IMG/VR virus record: IMGVR_UViG_3300042922_000643
Location: 124,001 to 188,000 of that record
Reading direction: 5' to 3' (one strand)
DNA length: 64,000 nucleotides
Source: a virus
Positions 37,129 through 45,130 of this stretch are shown piece after piece. The translations under genes were made by a program, and so were the position numbers. Below the pieces are notes generated by a model. The model was not told the origin of the DNA and did not search any database. It saw only the letters and a list, made by a program, of their open reading frames with translations. Each line of letters opens with the position of its first letter. Position 1 is the stretch's first letter.

Positions 37129-38675
37129 AGGGAGCCTCCCTTCGAGAAGGGGATAGTAACAGAAGAGGAAACAGAAGCGGCATGAGAGGTGGGAATAAAG
37201 TAGATCATCACATACATTTCCGTGAAGTTGGAGTTGTAGGAGAATTTCACATCATAGCTGCGAATAGAACCAATTCTTGAGTATTCGTTCATAAACTCGA
37301 AGACTCTAGCTTGTGCTCTACTGCGAGATACGGAGGTACTTGCTTCCCCAATGTATGGGTCTAGGTAGTAGACAGCGCGTCTAGCAATTTCATGCACTGT
37401 GCGAACAACATGTGGATAACGAAGCAGAGAATTTTTGTTTTCCGTGGATGCAGTCACTGCGCTGAAAGGGACAAGCCCTTTGCGTACAGAACTCACAATA
37501 GATATATAACCATTAGCGGCCAAATTAGCAATATCTTCTTTGGAAAAAGAATAATTAATTCGTGCTGCTCCTCGTAAACTCTTGTTTGTCATGTTTGTTT
37601 GATGTGAAAGCATTGCCTGGGTTCCCGCATAAGAGTAGGCAAGGCTGAGTAGTTTTGGTGCTTCGGCAAGCACACTAGAGATAAGGACATCTCCTGTAAC
37701 AATTTGAATATGGCTGTAAGGACTAGCTTCGCCATACCCTTCAGTCTCACCAATAGAAGAAGCAAGATCGCCTGCTTTCTTTTGCATCAAGTTCATAGCT
37801 AGGTTATGGATACTTTCTGCCGTTGGATCAATGAGGGGTTTAACTCCTATAACTCCAATGGTCCCCGTATGACTAGTAGAGAACTTGTTATAGCAAAACT
37901 TCGCCAACATCTTTGTATACTCAGCACCATCATCATGAAACATGTCTACTAGACAGGCAACGCCGAAGTCCATTAAGCCGAGTGTGCTATTAGGTTCGAA
38001 GTTTGCTTGGTCCGTAATATCTTCTCCGAAGAGAGCTACGTTCAGCATCGATTCTAACTGCTCTAGCTGCTCCTCAGGGACCTCGGAAGTAAATCTATCA
38101 ACAACTACACTAGCTTCTGTGTCAGCGCCCTGTAGGGCTGCTGTGTAGAGGTGATTCTCATCGAATAATCCCATCTGGAAAGAATGAGAAAGTGATTTAG
38201 CTGTAAACTCGATCAAGCCATACATAGCGTCAATATTAAGAGCATCGGCAAGTAGTGTGGCACTAGGATAGTCCGCAAAATAATAATTACGAATGTCTCC
38301 TCCGCTGCTCGATACAACGAGACGACCATCACCTGCGGAAATGGTGATATTATTACTGTCATCATTAGCAGAAACAGAGTGGAATGACATTACGTCTTCT
38401 CTAGTTCCCATTTCAGTATCTATGTAAGTCAGAGTAGCATCTGCATGTTTACCATTAATACGGTACAATAAGATGCTTGTTACCCCTGTCGAATATGCCA
38501 GATTATAGGCATGAGCCAAGGGGCAGTCTCCGATAATATCAATGACATCAGCACTAGAAGAAAGAGCGAAGGGGGCATGACTTGGCCCATCTTTTGCAAC
38601 GCCAATGAGAATAAGAGTATTCTCTGGGTTAGCTACGGTTTCTACGACTTCGAATTGTGCTTGAGTAGCTGTCAT
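37125..38675 (-). CDS. Second sheath-like protein (neck-proximal)
   Basis: This 516-aa protein has the architecture of a tail sheath protein: an N-terminal ENTLILIGVAKDGPSHAPFAL segment, a middle domain, and a C-terminal region. The C-terminal region (RYPHVVRTVHEIARRAVYYLDPYIGEAS and RAQARVFEFMNEYSRIG) parallels the conserved sheath segment with IGEP in the 535-aa protein. It ends in strands of alternating hydrophobics. It is not a recent duplicate, since identity to the main sheath is low. Being nearer the neck genes, it may form the cap or first ring of the sheath. A whole second sheath is the alternative. Confidence 0.58.
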   Translation of the reverse strand: MTATQAQFEVVETVANPENTLILIGVAKDGPSHAPFALSSSADVIDIIGDCPLAHAYNLAYSTGVTSILLYRINGKHADATLTYIDTEMGTREDVMSFHSVSANDDSNNITISAGDGRLVVSSSGGDIRNYYFADYPSATLLADALNIDAMYGLIEFTAKSLSHSFQMGLFDENHLYTAALQGADTEASVVVDRFTSEVPEEQLEQLESMLNVALFGEDITDQANFEPNSTLGLMDFGVACLVDMFHDDGAEYTKMLAKFCYNKFSTSHTGTIGVIGVKPLIDPTAESIHNLAMNLMQKKAGDLASSIGETEGYGEASPYSHIQIVTGDVLISSVLAEAPKLLSLAYSYAGTQAMLSHQTNMTNKSLRGAARINYSFSKEDIANLAANGYISIVSSVRKGLVPFSAVTASTENKNSLLRYPHVVRTVHEIARRAVYYLDPYIGEASTSVSRSRAQARVFEFMNEYSRIGSIRSYDVKFSYNSNFTEMYVMIYFIPTSHAASVSSSVTIPFSKGGSL

Positions 38676-39203
38676 CTATTCCCCTCCATCCCTCAATATC
38701 TCATAGTTCTTGATACCATTCGTATTTGCAATTCGAATGCCTCGAATGTTTCGCTCTACGCTTTCTCCTGCTACATATACCTTTTGAAAAGCAACCTCTC
38801 CACGCTCAAAACGGTTTCTATCAATATAGTTAATCTCCGAAATCTCTCCACCGTTGTAGATCGGCTTACCTGTTGGAGACCAGTCTACTTCTAGAATCAA
38901 ATCTTTCAATGCAATCTTGACATCAGACTTGAAGAAATAGGCTTTACCTGACATAGCTAGTGGTCCAAATGAGCTATCCTGTACGGCCCTAGGCAACGTC
39001 TGTGGTATAGATACGGTCATAGCTCGTACTGTATGTTTCTCAACAACAGGAACTGTGCCTATACCAAAACAGACAGGGCAGGTTTTGTCCGCGGACATGG
39101 TTTTTTCATGCCAGCAAGAGCATTTCAGTTTACTCTCTTGTCGAACTACGAGTACATTGTGACCGTAGTCTCGCAAGATATTATTGAATTCATCTTTTAG
39201 CAC
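38676..39203 (-). CDS. Neck/connector protein with zinc-ribbon-like motif
   Basis: This 175-aa protein carries an N-terminal four-Cys cluster (CSCWHEKTMSADKTCPVCFGIG, C28, C30, C42, C45), the classical form of a zinc ribbon. It is followed by a beta-rich domain (MTVSIPQTLPRAV, then IALKDLILEVDWSPTGKPI). It lies between the Ig-like protein and the first sheath-like protein, where head-completion or neck proteins normally lie. No catalytic motif is visible. The position strongly suggests a neck/head-tail connector, but the family is not one I can name with certainty. Confidence 0.55.
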   Translation of the reverse strand: MLKDEFNNILRDYGHNVLVVRQESKLKCSCWHEKTMSADKTCPVCFGIGTVPVVEKHTVRAMTVSIPQTLPRAVQDSSFGPLAMSGKAYFFKSDVKIALKDLILEVDWSPTGKPIYNGGEISEINYIDRNRFERGEVAFQKVYVAGESVERNIRGIRIANTNGIKNYEILRDGGE

Positions 39204-39213
39204 TACGGATCAC

Positions 39214-40755
39214 CTACTCATAAATGTCTGTGAGATCTCTTGTGAAGTAATCAGGGTATGTTTCGACATCCTCACCCTTAACAGTAACAAGTGGCTTAGC
39301 ATATCCACGCTGAGTCAATCCATACAGTTGGTCTTTCCAAGGCTGAATACGGCTTTTGAATACCGAGACGTAAGGCGTAAGATCTACATCAGCACTTTCT
39401 CCAATACTAAGGTCAGCCAATGTACGGGAAGAGCCCATATCTGAAGATTTCTCCATCAAAAGATTAACCAGCAAATCATAATCTGTTTGAGTTCGTACAT
39501 ATTCTGCGAGATAGCGAGGAGGATCAGCGAAGAAAGCTTCTTCATCTGTCGGTGCCTGGACTGTGATTACGATATCTCTAGCAGTAATACTAGCGTCTCT
39601 CATATACTGATAAAGGGCTTTATCATTTAGGCTACTAACAAAGCCTTTGATATCGCCACGGATTCTTTCAGGGTCACCATAAAGAGGACTATAAACGGAT
39701 GTGAAAGAAAACGCATATGCTTCGCCTAGCAACTGCCCTGAAGCGCTCTTAATACTTTCCCGAAGGATAATTGTAAACTCCTGATTATCAATGAACAGAG
39801 TCGGATCTACTATTAAAGATAGAAGGTTCGGATAATCTGTTGCTTCGATAGTATAGGGGACAGCATTAGAAGGACCATAGGTAGTCATCAAGTCAATGAA
39901 TGATAGTTGTGACGGAGCTTTCTTATTTAAAATGTAGAGGCTTTGTGGGTTGAATGTTGATAGGTCTATCGGGGAGGTGAACAGAACCTTAATACTAGAT
40001 GGTTTGATATGAACATCACCGTTTTTCGGGAATGTTTCTAAGATATCAAACATCGTATCATCGCCGCCGCCAGATCCTCCAGGAATCTCTACGACCTCTT
40101 CTTCAATAACAATCTGCAAAGACGCCCATGCTCCATTATTATCCTCAGAAACCCCGCGGACATAGATATAGTAACTACCTGGATCTAAATCTTTTCTGGC
40201 TTTGACTGAGGTCTGTGTAATACGACCAATTGTATCCGTAGCTAATGGCCATACTACAGAACCAGGATCTTGATCAGGATCTAAATTAGTTAGACTGATA
40301 TAGACCTGATAGTAAGGAATTTTCCCTAGATCATAGATATCTGGTTGCAACCATTGGATTTGAAGATGGTCTTTCTTTTGCTCAGCGGCAAGATTCTTAG
40401 GAGCAGTAATAAGCACATCCTGTGTAGTTGTAAACACATACTCTCTGGAGGCAGCGAGCGTTGTGCCAATAGAACTCTTAATCCCCTGCGTTCCTCCCAG
40501 TGCAGTTAGCCGATAAGATGTTCCCTTTTGAAGAGGGGCATTTGGCTGAACATGAGCAAGTCTTTCTACCCTGCTATAGGTAACTGTTACTGGAATAGAT
40601 TCACCGTTTACTTCATGAAGAAATAATGTTCCTGAACTGATTGTATTGATGTCCATATCCATAACAAATCGAACAGTCATCCCTTGATTGATAGGAACAC
40701 TTTTCTCTTTATTAGCAGGACTAACCTCTACAATTAGGAACCCGTTGTTGTACAT
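39214..40755 (-). CDS. Structural protein with two bacterial Ig-like domains flanking an Fn3 domain
   Basis: This is a 513-aa protein. The ATG at 40755 is chosen because TAGGAGGTGA lies 11 bases upstream; the in-frame GTG 12 bases earlier overlaps that site. Residues about 10-105 form a Big_5-like Ig domain (VEVSPANKEKSVPIN and GTSYRLTALGG). Residues about 115-215 are Fn3-like (PKNLAAEQKKDHLQIQWLQP and GSYYIYVRGVSED). A Gly-rich linker leads to a second Ig-like domain at about 230-350 (ILETFPKNGDVHIKPSSIKVLF). The C-terminus is helical. Such Ig/Fn3 proteins often decorate heads or necks and weakly bind cell surface sugars. It lies between head and neck genes. Confidence 0.65.
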   Translation of the reverse strand: MYNNGFLIVEVSPANKEKSVPINQGMTVRFVMDMDINTISSGTLFLHEVNGESIPVTVTYSRVERLAHVQPNAPLQKGTSYRLTALGGTQGIKSSIGTTLAASREYVFTTTQDVLITAPKNLAAEQKKDHLQIQWLQPDIYDLGKIPYYQVYISLTNLDPDQDPGSVVWPLATDTIGRITQTSVKARKDLDPGSYYIYVRGVSEDNNGAWASLQIVIEEEVVEIPGGSGGGDDTMFDILETFPKNGDVHIKPSSIKVLFTSPIDLSTFNPQSLYILNKKAPSQLSFIDLMTTYGPSNAVPYTIEATDYPNLLSLIVDPTLFIDNQEFTIILRESIKSASGQLLGEAYAFSFTSVYSPLYGDPERIRGDIKGFVSSLNDKALYQYMRDASITARDIVITVQAPTDEEAFFADPPRYLAEYVRTQTDYDLLVNLLMEKSSDMGSSRTLADLSIGESADVDLTPYVSVFKSRIQPWKDQLYGLTQRGYAKPLVTVKGEDVETYPDYFTRDLTDIYE

Positions 40756-40784
40756 CTTAACCTTCACCTCCTAGATTAAGGAAT

Positions 40785-40802
40785 AGGCGGATTTCTCCGC
40801 CT
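40785..40802 (-). terminator. Hairpin in the head-gene cluster
   Basis: An AGGCGGA/TCCGCCT 7-bp stem has a 4-base loop at 40785-40802, between the 107-aa protein and the Ig-like protein. On the minus strand the tract after it is only TATTCC. It is more likely an attenuator or RNA-stability element than an efficient terminator. Confidence 0.45.
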
Positions 40803-40806
40803 GTTA

Positions 40807-41130
40807 TTATTTCTTCTTTGCAGTTTTAGCTTTTGGAGCTGCAACTTCTTCTGCCTGGACATTCTCAGCTACAGTTTCTCCAGCAATCTCAGGCTCTTGA
40901 ACAGCGGCCTGGACTACCTCAACTTTTTTCTCTGTAGGAGCAGGGATTTCGCCTTCTAAGAGAATAAGGATATTCATACGAAGAGCATTACGAACACCAT
41001 CAAGATTTAGCTCATTGCTAACATCATAAGTGATAATCTCGCCGTACCTTCCTTTTTGAAAAACAAGACCACTCACCGCGTCTTCATATTTCCCATCATT
41101 AAAGAATGGGGAAAGTGCTACCTTCAACAT
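40807..41130 (-). CDS. Small head-cluster protein with Ala/Val/Lys-rich tail
   Basis: This is a 107-aa protein. The N-terminal 60 residues form a small folded domain (VALSPFFNDGKYEDAVSGL, then GVRNALRMNILILLEG). The rest is a low-complexity Glu/Ala/Val segment ending in Lys-rich AKTAKKK. Proteins of this type, encoded right after the major capsid protein, are often head-tail connector or head-associated proteins. I do not recognise a family. It is separated from the capsid gene by a hairpin. Confidence 0.55.
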   Translation of the reverse strand: MLKVALSPFFNDGKYEDAVSGLVFQKGRYGEIITYDVSNELNLDGVRNALRMNILILLEGEIPAPTEKKVEVVQAAVQEPEIAGETVAENVQAEEVAAPKAKTAKKK

Positions 41131-41156
41131 TGATTTTCCTCCTTATTTAGAACAGA

Positions 41157-41182
41157 AAGCCCCCACATAAAGTGGTGGGCTT
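41157..41182 (-). terminator. Hairpin downstream of the major capsid gene
   Basis: The AAGCCCCCAC arm at 41157-41166 pairs with GTGGTGGGCTT at 41172-41182, with a 5-base loop and one bulge. On the minus strand it is followed by TTTCTGTTCT. It lies after the capsid stop codon, where a partial terminator or 3'-end stabilising hairpin is expected for a very abundant product. Confidence 0.6.
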
Positions 41183-41205
41183 CCCGAGGGTATGGGTCAA
41201 ATCTA

Positions 41206-42309
41206 TTAAATTTGATCCTTTTTAGACATCTTAGTAGCGTCAGTGAAGTCACTAGGCAGCGGCATGAGGTCGAATGCACGTTCTGGAGCTGGCCAGGTCT
41301 TTGCATACTTGATGTTACGGGCAACAGCGATACCAAGACCACCATAGAGAATACCTACGCCGTAACGCTCTTTAACCTTCAGCGTCTGGATATCACGAAG
41401 CGGATCATCAAACTGCTCAGTGGAGATTTCGTCTTTTACCACGATAACCCCAATGTTATTACGGTCAATGACATAGAAGTCGAACTTCTTGTCAGCTTGA
41501 TGGAAGCCGATGAATGGCGAGAAGATGATATTCAGGCCAAGAGAGTTGTTGGCATTGTACTCACGAGGATCTTTGAAGTACTGACCTTGGCCGAAAGCAG
41601 CGATGTCGTTCTGACCGAGCATAGCGTTTTTAGCGAACAATGCCCAGCACAGAGGGTGCATGATGATATCGGTAGGTGTAAAACCTGCGGACATGATGGA
41701 AACCGCCATGTCAACCATATCTTCAGCAGTCATAGTACCGTTGAATTCACCAGAGAAGCCGCGGCCTGTCGGATAACCGTCATCACCAGGAGCATATTTA
41801 TCAGCATCGAATACTACGTGACCATGTTTGTTGAACTCTTCGAAGATAATTTCTTCTTTCAAACGAGCCATTGCACGGCCAGCAGCACGCAAGTGAAGTC
41901 CAATTACGTCCCATTGGGAGTCAGCGATCATTTCGTCAGTAATAGGCACTTTCAAACCGTATTTCTTGACTTTAACATCTACCGACTGTGCAATACCTTG
42001 TCCTGTCAGGTTCAACAGCTGATCTCTGTATTCTTGACCTTCGCCAACTTCGAACGCCCGTACAGCACCAAAGTGCATAAACTCAATGGAGCGTCCTTCA
42101 TTCAGCTGGACCTGCTGGAAGAACTGGGAAGCCAAGTACAACGGCTCAGCAGCTTCAACAACAACCTGCGAAATGACTTTCGGGATGAGCAAGTTAGCAT
42201 CGGCAGTAGTCAGTGCCTCTGTAACTGTTACACGAGATTCACGATCTCTCCGACCTTCGAAGCTCATCATTTTTGTATATTTTTCTTGCAGTTCAAGAGC
42301 AGTCGTCAT
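41206..42309 (-). CDS. Major capsid protein (HK97 fold)
   Basis: This 367-aa protein matches HK97-fold capsid proteins: an N-terminal helix, then E-loop strands (SIEFMHFGAVRAFEVGEGQEY and DVKVKKYGLKVPITDEMI). The long spine helix follows (IGLHLRAAGRAMARLKEEIIF), then the A domain (FYVIDRNNIGVIVVKDEISTEQF and LKVKERYGVGILYGGLGIAVARNI). It lies in the standard order after protease-scaffold and a second head protein and before the neck genes. Hairpins flank it on both sides, consistent with tuned high expression. Confidence 0.88.
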   Translation of the reverse strand: MTTALELQEKYTKMMSFEGRRDRESRVTVTEALTTADANLLIPKVISQVVVEAAEPLYLASQFFQQVQLNEGRSIEFMHFGAVRAFEVGEGQEYRDQLLNLTGQGIAQSVDVKVKKYGLKVPITDEMIADSQWDVIGLHLRAAGRAMARLKEEIIFEEFNKHGHVVFDADKYAPGDDGYPTGRGFSGEFNGTMTAEDMVDMAVSIMSAGFTPTDIIMHPLCWALFAKNAMLGQNDIAAFGQGQYFKDPREYNANNSLGLNIIFSPFIGFHQADKKFDFYVIDRNNIGVIVVKDEISTEQFDDPLRDIQTLKVKERYGVGILYGGLGIAVARNIKYAKTWPAPERAFDLMPLPSDFTDATKMSKKDQI

Positions 42310-42337
42310 TAGTATGAGTCCTCCTTCATATTTATAT

Positions 42338-42362
42338 GGTGGGGAGGTCTCCCTCCCTCACC
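42338..42362 (-). terminator. Hairpin upstream of the major capsid gene
   Basis: A 10-bp GC-rich stem with one bulge and a TCTC loop at 42338-42362 lies between the head protein stop and the capsid ribosome site. It is not followed by a U-tract. It is more likely an RNA processing or stabilising element at the 5' end of the capsid message than a terminator. Confidence 0.5.
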
Positions 42363-42376
42363 ATGAGGTTTGTTAA

Positions 42377-43681
42377 TTAGCGTTGCAGCAAGATGCGCAC
42401 GGCACCTACGGAACCAGCATAATCCCACTCTGTAGGAATGCCTGCGACAGGATCTACAACCAGCTTGGCATCAACAGTAACTGCATTCACAGTCACGCCT
42501 GCTTCCAAGTAGAGAACTACCAGGTTGTTCGTGTAGTCAATATGTACGTCGCTAGCGGATACGGCAACGCCGTCTGCTTTTACAACAACAGGATTATCTT
42601 CAACACGGTCGATTGGATGACGAAGCTTGATGAACAAAGCGTTGTTGCGAGTATCGGCGGAAACTTTCGCGCCCTTATCTACAACATTGTTAGCCGATGG
42701 AGTGAATGTACCCGTTACATCATGACCGAAAGTAATGCCACCGCTAAAGATAACGGACTCAACATGACCATCGTTGTTCGTAGATGCATTGTAGATATCA
42801 TCCATAGCAATACCAGTTACGACTTGTTTAGCCTTGAAGTAACCGTCTGTCAGGAATGGAATACCGCGGTTGATTACTGGGTTCAGCAATTTCTCGAAGT
42901 CAGTTTTCCAGCCGTGCAGTTTCCAAGGGTAACCGAATGGATATGCTCCAGCATCACCAGTACCACCAGCAGGAGCAAGTGGATCATTAGGATACGAAGG
43001 GGCCGATGTGCCATTCTTACCTGGGGATGGAGCGTAAGAGCTGTCTTTGATGAAGGCTTCAAGTTCATCAATTTTCAGATCCATGAAGTAGGCCAGCAAA
43101 CCAGCAGGTGGCAATTCTTTTTCTACGGCCCATACTTGACCGATGATCTGGAATGCGTTGTCAGCAGTTGTGTCCAGCTTCGTAAAGTTACCATTTGCGC
43201 CTACTTTAACGTAGTCACCTGGTTTCAATGCCCCAGCAGTACCATAAGCTGCACCGAATTTCATTGCATCTGCAAAGCCTTGAGCAGTAGACAAGGTTGC
43301 GTGTTCGAACAATGGAACTTCGATATAGTTACGGGTAATAACTGTAGCTGCGTTACCAGAGAAACGGTCACGTTTGCGTTCGTACAAGTTGTGATGGTTG
43401 ACACCAACAGCAGCCTTGGAGTCAGCAGCAGCTTGTTTTACAGTCAATACTTTGTAGCCAGTTTCGTAATCGAATTCAGGTTCGCCAAGTTCTACGACTT
43501 TACCTTTTGCGATAACAACGTTCTGATTACCTTCTGGTCCGTAAGCATAGTTGAATTTAACGCCTTCAGACTTTGCTGGAATCATTTTCTCCGAAGGGGC
43601 GACACCCTCGGATACGACGAGACCCGTATGAGTCTTGCCTTTGAAATACATATCGCCTGTTGTACCAGGGAATAATGGCAT
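42377..43681 (-). CDS. Head structural (decoration-like) protein
   Basis: This is a 434-aa protein. The N-terminus (MPLFPGTTGDMYFKGKTH) is followed by beta-rich segments (VEVPLFEHATLS and GDYVKVGANGNFTKL) like those in phage head decoration proteins. A disordered Pro/Ser linker occurs near 215-240. The C-terminus has Ig-like strands (KADGVAVSASDVHIDYTNNLVVLYLEAG). It lies between protease-scaffold and the capsid gene, the normal position for a decoration or cement protein. The middle of the gene has an unusually long open frame on the opposite strand; I reject that as a codon-bias shadow. Confidence 0.6.
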   Translation of the reverse strand: MPLFPGTTGDMYFKGKTHTGLVVSEGVAPSEKMIPAKSEGVKFNYAYGPEGNQNVVIAKGKVVELGEPEFDYETGYKVLTVKQAAADSKAAVGVNHHNLYERKRDRFSGNAATVITRNYIEVPLFEHATLSTAQGFADAMKFGAAYGTAGALKPGDYVKVGANGNFTKLDTTADNAFQIIGQVWAVEKELPPAGLLAYFMDLKIDELEAFIKDSSYAPSPGKNGTSAPSYPNDPLAPAGGTGDAGAYPFGYPWKLHGWKTDFEKLLNPVINRGIPFLTDGYFKAKQVVTGIAMDDIYNASTNNDGHVESVIFSGGITFGHDVTGTFTPSANNVVDKGAKVSADTRNNALFIKLRHPIDRVEDNPVVVKADGVAVSASDVHIDYTNNLVVLYLEAGVTVNAVTVDAKLVVDPVAGIPTEWDYAGSVGAVRILLQR

Positions 43682-43710
43682 GAGTATATATCCTCCTCTA
43701 GATAATTGAT

Positions 43711-45126
43711 TTATTTCTTTTTGCTAGTAGCCCCACTAAACAAACCTTTTAAAACTTGTTCGTGAGTAACGGGTTCCTTCTTCTTATCCGCCTCAGTAGT
43801 AGCAACTGTACTAGTAGTGACGTTAGATTCCTTACCGTCTCCTACAACAGAGACGCCAGGATTAGCGGCTTCAGTGACAACACGCACTGTTGGAGTGTTT
43901 GTAGTCGCTTCAACAAGCAAATCTACTAGAGAGTCAGATAGCGATTCAGTAGTACGACCAACGTGCTGCTCCAAGGCTTCTTCGCGGTTAGAAACCTTAC
44001 CTAGAACCAACTTCAGGTCTACAACGCGCTCAGCCGTAGCTTTGTGCATTTTACTAGACAAATCAGTATTCTGATCTAGCAAAGATTCTCTTTCCGACTC
44101 CAAACCTTTCACAGATTCAGTCAGTGTCACAACTTCAGCTTCAGCAGCTTCTTTAGCTTTGACGGCTTCTGTCAGCTCGGATTCTTTCTGAGCGAGTTCG
44201 GACGTCTTTGTTTCCAGAGCGCTTTTGGCTTCTAGCAATTGGTTATCTACTTCACTCTTTTCAGTAGTAACCTTTTCAAGAGCTTCCGTCAACTGTGTAT
44301 TTTGATTTTTCACACTTTCGAGCTCTTCTTGCATAAGTTTGATCTGTTCTTCAGTCAAAATGTTCAAATCTCCCTTCTCATTAGTTTCTAGTAGCCCCTT
44401 CTCCTTAGCGGATTCAGTAGTTACTAGCCACTCTTTTTTACTTCTGCCGAGGTCGATGATCCCTTCGCCTGTTTGAGCAAACGCCTCAGACATTTGGATT
44501 TCTCCTACATCTGTAACCATTGCATCAGAATCAGCAGGAACGTTTACCCAGCTCAGTTCATCAAACCACACTTGGCCTATGATCCAGTCGCAGACATGAC
44601 CATCATAGACCGCGCCTTTGTCGTGACCACACCATCCTTCATCGATGATGTCAGTACCACAAATGCTACAGGTACAAGAGTCTGTTGTTGCACCAATACT
44701 TACTGTCATCAGACGCCCATCTAGTAGAGCTTGCACAGCGCTTGCTTCTGAGATTTTTGGAACAACGATGATACCTGGCCGACCAGCCTTTGTCTCTTTC
44801 GAGAAGAACGCACTTTGCACGCGTCCAGCAGGAGCGGTTTCAACATCATGGTTGTAAATAACTGGCTTCTGGTAAGGTTGAGTCCAACTATAGATACCAC
44901 TCTTATTCAAAGGATCGCCTTTTAAACGGTCTGCTAGATAGCGAGTGTTATTACGAGTTGTCCCTTCGTGAATTGCTTCAATACGAGGAAGTAAGAACGA
45001 GGCTCCACCTTTAGCGCTCTCTTGAAGTGCTTTGTGATTGCCTTTTAAAACATTCAAGGAGGTGGTGGTAGATTCATTGACCTTTCTGGGATCAATTTCT
45101 AGACCTTTCCACTTTAAAACTTCCAT
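43711..45126 (-). CDS. Prohead protease fused to a coiled-coil scaffold domain
   Basis: This is a 471-aa protein. The ATG at 45126 is chosen because AGGAGGTGT lies 8 bases upstream; an earlier in-frame ATG overlaps the portal gene. Residues about 45-205 are the capsid maturation protease: catalytic His in YNHD (H93), GRVQSAF, and Ser in TVSIG (S143). An inserted Cys cluster (C151, C153, C156, C166, with H168, H177 and C179) looks zinc-binding. The remainder is a long coiled coil (KLMQEELESVKNQNTQLTEALEKV and later heptads), fitting a built-in scaffold, with a Thr-rich tail. It should direct capsid assembly and then be digested away. Confidence 0.82.
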   Translation of the reverse strand: MEVLKWKGLEIDPRKVNESTTTSLNVLKGNHKALQESAKGGASFLLPRIEAIHEGTTRNNTRYLADRLKGDPLNKSGIYSWTQPYQKPVIYNHDVETAPAGRVQSAFFSKETKAGRPGIIVVPKISEASAVQALLDGRLMTVSIGATTDSCTCSICGTDIIDEGWCGHDKGAVYDGHVCDWIIGQVWFDELSWVNVPADSDAMVTDVGEIQMSEAFAQTGEGIIDLGRSKKEWLVTTESAKEKGLLETNEKGDLNILTEEQIKLMQEELESVKNQNTQLTEALEKVTTEKSEVDNQLLEAKSALETKTSELAQKESELTEAVKAKEAAEAEVVTLTESVKGLESERESLLDQNTDLSSKMHKATAERVVDLKLVLGKVSNREEALEQHVGRTTESLSDSLVDLLVEATTNTPTVRVVTEAANPGVSVVGDGKESNVTTSTVATTEADKKKEPVTHEQVLKGLFSGATSKKK

Positions 45127-45130
45127 TCGG

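Noticed and set aside
34877-38675. Recent duplication of the sheath gene
   Set aside because: The two sheath-like proteins share only pattern-level similarity, so they are ancient paralogues or distinct families, not a recent copy.
41212-42312. 366-codon open frame on the plus strand opposite the major capsid gene
   Set aside because: Same reason: a shadow of the biased codon usage of a highly expressed gene.
42383-43675. 430-codon open frame on the plus strand opposite the head protein
   Set aside because: It mirrors the codon pattern of the real minus-strand gene, has no ribosome site, and reads as Cys/Ile/Ser-rich nonsense; it is a shadow frame.
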